From the NCBI RefSeq assembly GCF_022539505.1, contig NC_061514.1, positions 217,643,837-217,707,836 of the forward strand: a DNA stretch of 64,000 nucleotides, written 5' to 3'. Below the pieces are notes generated by a model that had not been told where the DNA came from, made no database searches, and saw only the letters and a list, made by a program, of their open reading frames with translations. Both the position numbers and the translations under genes were made by a program. Origin of the DNA: Lolium rigidum (lineage: Eukaryota; Streptophyta; Magnoliopsida; Poales; Poaceae). This document shows positions 57,234-64,000 of the stretch, piece after piece. The number at the start of each line of letters is the position of its first letter. The stretch's first letter is position 1.

Positions 57234-58600
57234 ATGGGAGAACCTACAACTTACTTGGAGCTTATAGAATGTTATAATAATTATAGAGAATCAAGAACTG
57301 GTAAAATAATAAGTGCTATGATAGGAAAACTGAATACAATTGCTAAAATCTTGCTTGAATGCCATGATATAAACTGTTGCTCTCAACAGGATACTAAACA
57401 TCTTAAATTTAAATGTGGCTTTAGTGAGGAATTTTTAATTAAGAGCTATAATCGGAATTGCTATATTCATTATGGGTTCGAGGAGGTAGAACAATTTGTC
57501 TTATTTATGGGAGCCTCCGAGATAGAATCCTTCATGGTTGAGAATATGAAACTTGTGTTGTCTGTAAGGGCCTTAAAGATTATGTCTCTACTATCCTTAC
57601 TTCTTGCATAGAATGCTACAGTAGGAATCCTTATATCCTTAATTATAAAGAGAGACACATTAATGCACAAGAATGCACTCACAATTTGCGAGAACCGATG
57701 GAAGAAGAAATTGATGAACCCGAAAGCTCATTGGATGAAAAAGAGGAGGAAATTGATGAACCTGAAAGCTCATTGGATGAAAAAGAAGAGGAGAGCGACG
57801 AACAAAAGGAGGAAGAATGGATTAGCTACCCATGTCAACCTTCTAATGAGAGTAACTCTTTATCTCTTACACTATTTGATTGTCCTCCATGCTTACCGGA
57901 AGAGGTTGAATGTTATGTTCCTGTGGATTCTCTTGAAATAGTACCTATGAGTAATACTTGTGAGAATGATCATGCTACTGTTATTTATGATAATCCATGC
58001 TACTTTGATAAATCTTATGATAATGCTTTGTTTGTGCCTGATGTCGAAATGCATGGTACTAAAGAATTTTGTTTGGCAAATGTCTATGATAAAGCTCTAG
58101 ATGATGGTCCTATGTTACTATATAATATTAATTGTACTACTAATGAAAATGGGATTGGAGAGTTCTTGACTTATTCTATGAGTCCCATATCTATTGAGAT
58201 TGATCAACTACCTTGTTATATTATTAATAAAAGTAAGTTTGAAAGTTTTAATTCCACTATTCTTGAACTTGATAAAAATTATGTGTTTGAAAATCATGAA
58301 AAGTGTGCTGCATGTGATAGTTATATTGTTGAGTTTGTTCATGAAGCCACTGAAAATTATTATGAGAGAGGAAAATATGGTGGTGGAAATTTTCATGGTA
58401 CTAATACACCTCTCTATGCGCTTAAAATTTTGAAGTTACACTTGTTCTATCTTCCTATGCTTGTTACTTTGCTTTTCATGAACTTGTTTATTTACAAGAT
58501 TCCTATGCATAGGAAGCATGTGAGACTTAAAAGTGTTTTGAATTTGCTTTTTTATGCTCTCTTTTGCTTCAAATACTATTTCTTGGGAGTGCATCATTAA
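57234..58600 (+). pseudogene. F Gag-region ORF, broken by a one-base frameshift
   Basis: The first frame starts at ATG 57234 (MGEPTTYLELIECY) and is open to 57611. From about 57546 the protein-like reading continues in another frame up to the TAA at 58598-58600, so one base seems to be missing near 57546. Just after the break the second frame has a CVVCKG and a CIEC pair, spaced like a zinc-binding site. A 42-bp direct repeat then encodes EEIDEPESSLDEKE twice (57695-57780). Two hydrophobic segments near the C-terminus (about 58430-58510 and 58540-58590) could be membrane helices. This is not a classical Gag. I do not know its function; similar ORFs are probably widespread in this group of elements. 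Confidence 0.65.
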
Positions 58601-61054
58601 AACTGCTGAGCCCATCTTAATGGCTATAAAGAAAGCAACTTCTTGGGAGATAACCCATGTGTTATTTTGCTACAGTACTTTGTTTTATATTTGTGTCTTG
58701 GAAGTTGTTTACTACTGTAGCAACCTCTCCTTATCTTAGTTTTGTGTATTGTTGTGCCAAGTGAAGCCTCTAATCGAAGGTTGATACTAGATTTGGATTA
58801 CTGCGCAGAAACAGATTTCTTTGCTGTCACGAATCTGGGTCTAATTCTCTGTAGGTAACTCAGAAAATTATGCCAATTTACGTGAGTGATCCTCAGATAT
58901 GTACGCAACTTTCATTAGTTTTGAGTTTTCTGATTTGAGCAACGGAAGTATTTTATTAAAATTCGTCTTTACTCGACTGTTCTGCTTTGGCAGATTCGTC
59001 TCTCTGTTTTTTGCATTGTCTCTTGTGGACTTTAAGCGAGGTTTTCTAGACGTAGAGGGCTGTAGCTAATGTTTTATTAAGTTCTTGCAATGTGCCACTA
59101 CGACCAAGGTGGATTCAAATTTTTTGAGTACTAACCCCTCTAATGAAGTTTATGAGAAGTTTGGTGTGAAGGAAGTTTTCAAGGGTCAAGAGAGGAGGAT
59201 GATATATGATCAAGAAGAGTGGAAAGTCTAAGCTTGGGGATGCCCCCGTGGTTCATCCCTGCATATTTCAAGAAGACTCAAGCGTCTAAGCTTGGGGATG
59301 CCCAAGGCATCCCCCTCTTCATCAACTTATCAGGTTCCTCCCCTGAAACTATATTTTTATTCGGTCACATCATATGTGTTTTACTTGGAGCGTCTGTGTG
59401 CTTTTATTTTTGTTTATGTTTGAATAAATTCAGATCCTAGCAATCCTTGTGTGGGATAGAGACACGCTCCGCTTTTTCATATGAACACTCGTGTTCTTCG
59501 TTTTAGTTTTAATGTTCAATGACAAAAGTTGGAAGCTATTGCACTTATTTATATTTGGTTGAAAACAGAAAATGTCTCATCATGTCTTGGATAATTTGAC
59601 ACTTGGCAATTGTTTTGAGCTCTCAAGTAGAACATGATTAAGTTTTTTCATGTAGTCTAAGCCTATTAGTGGAGAACTACTGTAGAGCTTGTTGAAATTG
59701 GTTTGCATGATTGGTCTCTCTTAAGGTCTAGATATTTTCTGGTAAAAGTGTTTGAGCAACAAGGAAGACAGTGTAGAGTATTATAATGCTTGCAATATGT
59801 TCTTATGTAAGTTTTGATGTACCGGTTCATACTTGTGTTTGCTTCAAATAGCCTTGCTAGCCTAAGCCTTGTATCGAGAGGGATTACTTCCCATGCATCC
59901 AAAATACTTGAGCCAACCACTTTGCCATTTGTGTCCACCATACCTACCTACTATGTGGTATTTCCTGCCATTCCAAAGTAAATTGCTTGAGAGCTACCTT
60001 TAAACAATTCAAAATTTATTACCTCTGATTTGTGTCAATGTTTTATAGCTCATGAGGAAGTATGTGGTGTTTTATCTTTCAACCTTGTCATTTACTCTTG
60101 ACAGACTCTCACCAATGGACTAGTGGTTTCATCCGCTTATCCAATAATTTTGCAAAAAAAGCTGGCAATGGGGTTCCCAGCCCCAATTAATTAACTTGCA
60201 TTAATAATTCTCTTCACGTGTTTTGCCCTGATCTATCAGTAAGCAACTTAATTTTGCAAATAGACACTCCTCCATGGTATGTGAATGTTGGAAGGCACCC
60301 GAGGATTCGGTTAGCCATGGCTTGTGTAAGCAAAAGGTTGGGAGGAGTGTCATCCATAAATAATGAAACTAAAATACATGTGTAAACAAAAGAGAAGAGG
60401 GATGATCTACCTTTCTGGTAGAGATAACGTCCTTCATGGGAGCCGCTCTTGAAAGTCTGGTTGATGAGGTAGTTAGAGTGCCCACTACCATTCGTTGACA
60501 ACAACAAACACCTCTCAAAACTTTACTTTTATGCTCTCTTTATGTTTTCAAAACCAAAGCTCTAGCACAAATATAGCAATCGATGCTTTCCTCTTTGAAG
60601 GGCCATTCTTTTACTTTATGTTGAGTCAGTTTACCTACTTCCTTCCATCTTAGAAGCAAACACTTGTATCAACTGTGCATTGATTCTTACATACTTGCTT
60701 ATTTGCATTCATCATATTACTTTGTGTTGACAATTATCCATGAGATATGCATGTTACAAGTTGAAAGCAACCGCTGAAACTTATATCTTCCTTTGTGTTG
60801 CTTCGATGCCTTTACTTTGAACTTATCGTTTTATGAGTTAACTCTTGCGCAAGACCATTGATGCTTGTCTTGAAAGTACTATTCATGAAAAGTTTTGCTA
60901 TATGTTATCTACTTGTTAGCAACTATAGATCATTGCCTTGAGTCACTTCATTCATTTCATATGCTTTGTAATAGTATGATCAAGGTTATGTAAGTAGCAT
61001 GTCACTACAGAAATTATTCTTTTTATCGTTTACCTGCTCGGGACGAGCAGGAAC
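58601..61054 (+). other. F 3' non-coding internal region
   Basis: 2.45 kb. It contains the repeated TAAGCTTGGGGATGCC words (59229-59244 and 59287-59302) and the hairpin at 59294-59314, as in D2. It also contains a segment near 60060-60510 that D2 lacks, where the minus strand is open for 97 codons (60214-60507). No polymerase traces. Confidence 0.75.
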
Positions 61055-61069
61055 TAAGCTTAGGGATGC
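61055..61069 (+). other. Polypurine tract region of F
   Basis: TAAGCTTAGGGATGC before the 3' LTR; upstream is the perfect inverted repeat CCTGCTCG, GGA, CGAGCAGG (61033-61051). Confidence 0.8.
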
Positions 61070-62596
61070 CGATACGTCCTCGACGTATCCATAATTTCTG
61101 TCGTTCCATGATTGTTTTATGACAATACTTACATGTTTTGCTTGCACTTTATGATGATTTCATGCATTTTCCGGAACTAACCTATTAACAAGATGCCACG
61201 GTGCCAGTTCTGTTTTCTGCTTGTTTTTGGTTTCGAAAGGTTGTTCGGGCAATATTCTCGGAATTCGACGAAACGAAGACCAAACCTCCTATTTTTCCCG
61301 GAAGCATCCAGAACACCGAAGAAGAGTCGGAGAGGGGCCAGAGAGCCACCACACCATAGGGGGCGCGGCCTGGCCTGGGCCCGCGCCGGCCTGTGGTGGG
61401 GAGCCCCCAGGAGCCCCCTGCGCCGCCTCTTCGCCTATAAAACCCCTTTCGACCTAAAAACACCGTAACTCTTGACGAAACTCCAGAAAGACTCCAGGGG
61501 CGCCGCCACCATCGCGAAACTCCAATTCGGGGAACAGAACTCTCTGTTCCGGCACCCTGCTGGAGCGGGGAAGTGCCCCCGGACGCCATCTCCATCAACG
61601 TCATCGCCTCCATCATGCTTCGTGAGTAGTTCCCCCATGGACTACGGGTTCTAGCTGTAGCTAGTTGGTATTCTGTCCCCCATGTACTTCAATACAATGA
61701 TCTCATGAGCTGCCTTACATGATTGAGATTCATCTGATGTAATCGGTGTTGTGTTTGTCGGGATCCGATGGATTGTTACATTATGATTGTCTATCTACAA
61801 AGTTTATGAAGTTATTGTTGCTGCAATCTTGTTATGCTAATGCTTGTCACTAGGGCCCGAGTGGCATGATCTTAGATTTGAGCTCTATACTTATTGCTTA
61901 GATTGTATCTACAAGTTGTATGCACATGTTACTGTCCGGAACCAATGGCCCCGAAGTGACAGAAATTGGGACAACCGGAGGGGATGGTAGTGATGTGAGG
62001 ATCACATGTTTTCACGGAGTGTTAATGCTTTGCTCCGGTACTCTATTAAAAGGAGTACCTTAATATCCAGATAGTTTCCCTTGAGGCCGGCTGCCACCGG
62101 CTGGTAGGACAAAAGATGTTGTGCAAGTTTCTCATTGCGAGCACGTACGACTATAATTGGAAAACATGCCTACATGATTAATGATCTTGATATTCTGTCT
62201 TAATGCTATTTCAATCCTATCAATTGCCCAACTGTAATTTGTTCACCCAACACTTGTTATTGGAGAGTTACCACTAGTGTAGATAGCTGGGAACCCCGGT
62301 CCATCTTTCATCATCATATACTTGTTCTTCATGTCATTGGAAGTAGTATCAACTATCTTCTGGTGCCATTGCTCTCATATTGCTATTACTGCTGCTGTGT
62401 TACTGTTACTATTGCTCTCATATCACTGCTACTTTCACATCACCCTTGTTGCTAGTGTTTTTCCAGGTGCATCTGAATTGACAACTCAGTTGTTAAGGCT
62501 TATAAGTATTCTTTACCTCCCCTTGTGTCGAATCAATAAATTTGGGTTTTACTTCCCTCGAAGACTATCGTGATCCCCTACACTTGTGGGTCATCA
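61070..62596 (+). repeat. 3' LTR of F
   Basis: 1527 bp. It begins CGATACG rather than TGATACG, and ends GTGGGTCATCA followed by the target copy TTGAG. Confidence 0.92.
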
Positions 62597-63037
62597 TTGA
62601 GTCAGTTCACCTATTTCTCTCCACCTCAAGAAGCAAACACTTGTGTGAACTATGCATTGATTCCTACATACTTGCATATTGCACTTGTTATATTACTCTA
62701 TGTTGACAATATCCATGAGATATACATGTTATAAGTTGAAAGCAACCGCTGGAACTTAATCTTCCTTTGTGTTGCTTCAATACCTTTACTTTGATTTATT
62801 GCTTTATGAGTTAACTCTTATGCAAGACTTATTGATGCTTGTCTTGAAGTACTATTCATGAAAAGTCTTTGCTTTATGATTTATTTGTTTACTCATGTCA
62901 TTACCATTGTTTTGATCGCTGCATTCATTACATATGCTTACAATAGTATGATCAAGGTTATGATGGCATGTCACTCCAGAAATTATCTTTGTTATCGTTT
63001 ACCTGCTCGGGACGAGCAGAACTAAGCTTGGGGATGC

Positions 63038-64000
63038 CGATACGTCTCCGACGTATCGATAATTTCTTATGTTCCATGCCACATTATTGATGATATCTAC
63101 ATGTTTTATACACATTATATGTTGTATTTATGCATTTTCCGGCACTAACCTATTAACGAGATGCCGAAGAGCCGGTTGTTGTTTTTCGCCGTTTTTGGTT
63201 TCGGAAATCCTAGTAAGGAAATATTCTCGGAATTGGACGAAATCAACGCCCGGGGTCCTATTTTTGCACGAAGCTTCCAGAAGACCGAGGGGAAAGGAAG
63301 TGGGGCCACGAGGCGCCGCCACGGGCCCTCGTGTGGCCCCCCGCGTTGCCCTTCCGCCTACTTAAAGCCTTCGTCGCGAAACCCCCAGCATCGAGAGCCA
63401 CGATACGGAAAACCTTGCCGAGACGCCGCCACCGCCAATCCCATCTCGGGGGATTCGGAGATCGCCTCCGGCACCCCGCCGGAGAGGGGAATCATCTCCC
63501 GGAGGACTCTTCACCGCCATGGTCGCCTCCGGGAGTGATGAGTGAGTAGTTCACCCCTGGACTATGGGTCCATAGCAGTAGGTAGATGGTTGTCTTCTCC
63601 TCATGTGCTTCATTGTCGGATCTTGTGAGCTGCCTAACATGATCAAGATCATCTATCCGTAATTCTATATGTTGTGTTTGTCGGGATCCGATGGATAGAG
63701 AATACTATGTTATGTTGATTATCAATCTATTACCTATGTGTTGTTTATGATCTTGCATGCTCTCCGTTATTAGTAGAGGCTCTGGCCAAGTTTTTGCTCT
63801 TAACTCCAAGAGGGAGTATTTATGCTCGATAGTGGGTTCATGCCTCCATTAAATGCGGGACGATGACGAGAAAGTTCTAAGGTTGTGGATGTGATGTTGC
63901 CACTAGGGATAAAACATTGATGCTATGTCTAAGGATGTAGTTATTGATTACATTTCGCACCATACTTAATGCAATTGTCCGTTGTTTACAACTTAATACT
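63038..64000 (+). repeat. 3' LTR of G, incomplete at window end
   Basis: D-type LTR that starts CGATACGTCTCC after the polypurine region at 63023-63037 and runs out of the window after about 963 bases. Confidence 0.9.

Larger units (their letters stand above)
55430..62596 (+). mobile_element. Element F: Athila-type non-autonomous retrotransposon
   Basis: 7167 bp, flanked by TTGAG. LTRs are 55430-56967 and 61070-62596; the primer site is the complement of tRNA-Asp. The internal domain carries one Gag-region ORF with a frameshift (57234-58600) and a 2.4 kb non-coding 3' part shared with D2. There is no polymerase. The LTR is related to D2's at both ends but diverged in the middle, so F is a sister subfamily. 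Confidence 0.92.
55247..64000 (+). mobile_element. Element G: Athila-type element, 3' part only, split by F and running off the window
   Basis: 55247-55429 and 62602-63037 together match the last 0.6 kb of the D2 internal domain (47945-48572), and 63038-64000 is the beginning of its 3' LTR. F is inserted at TTGAG (55425-55429 and 62597-62601). The 5' LTR and coding part of G are absent; the left border abuts the X1 fragment. Confidence 0.85.

Overview
The window looks like intergenic DNA from a large-genome grass, most likely a Triticeae species (wheat, barley or rye group). The reasons are deep nesting of several-kilobase LTR retrotransposons, a CRM-clade chromovirus with a gag-pol-deficient partner, Athila-type elements primed by tRNA-Asp, an LTR element with 5.5 kb LTRs and a bare internal domain (LARD-like), and a tRNA-derived SINE. 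I had no database, so family names are tentative. Clades, termini and target-site duplications (TSDs) were read directly from the sequence.

Layout. Positions 1-7628 are low copy. The last codons of an unrecognised plus-strand gene end at 70, a GC-rich possible transcript start lies at 1310-1940, and 2480-6900 is AT-rich with weak signs of a spliced minus-strand gene whose 5' end would be near 6760. Positions 7629-52600 hold a CRM-type Ty3/gypsy element (A). Its 3' LTR was split by a minus-strand LARD-like element (C, 15684-52322, TSD TGAGA). C itself carries a non-autonomous CRM-type element (B, 15979-22564, TSD CGTCA) and an Athila-type element (D2, 43337-50170, TSD GCGCC; a partial copy D1 lies at 33372-34976). 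A SINE sits inside D2. Positions 52601-53603 are part of another LTR, cut by a gap. Positions 53704-55246 are two minus-strand Athila-type LTR pieces. Positions 55247-64000 are an Athila-type element (G) that runs off the window and is split by another one (F, 55430-62596, TSD TTGAG).

The 100-N gaps at 34977-35076 and 53604-53703 are assembly gaps. The 9.86 kb before the first gap (25118-34976) and the 9.86 kb after it (35077-44939) match end to end. This is the pattern of two overlapping contig ends that were not merged, so the apparent LTR-internal-LTR-internal-LTR structure of C may really be one ordinary two-LTR element.

How the parts relate. Only A encodes a recognisable polymerase: Gag, protease, RT, RNase H and integrase in one frame, broken by one stop and by a frame change at the polypurine tract. 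B shares A's LTR ends, primer site, leader and polypurine tract, but its 1062-codon ORF keeps only a Gag with two zinc knuckles and a catalytically dead pol relic, so it presumably depended on A-like enzymes. C, D2, F and G also lack pol and would need help from relatives elsewhere in the genome.
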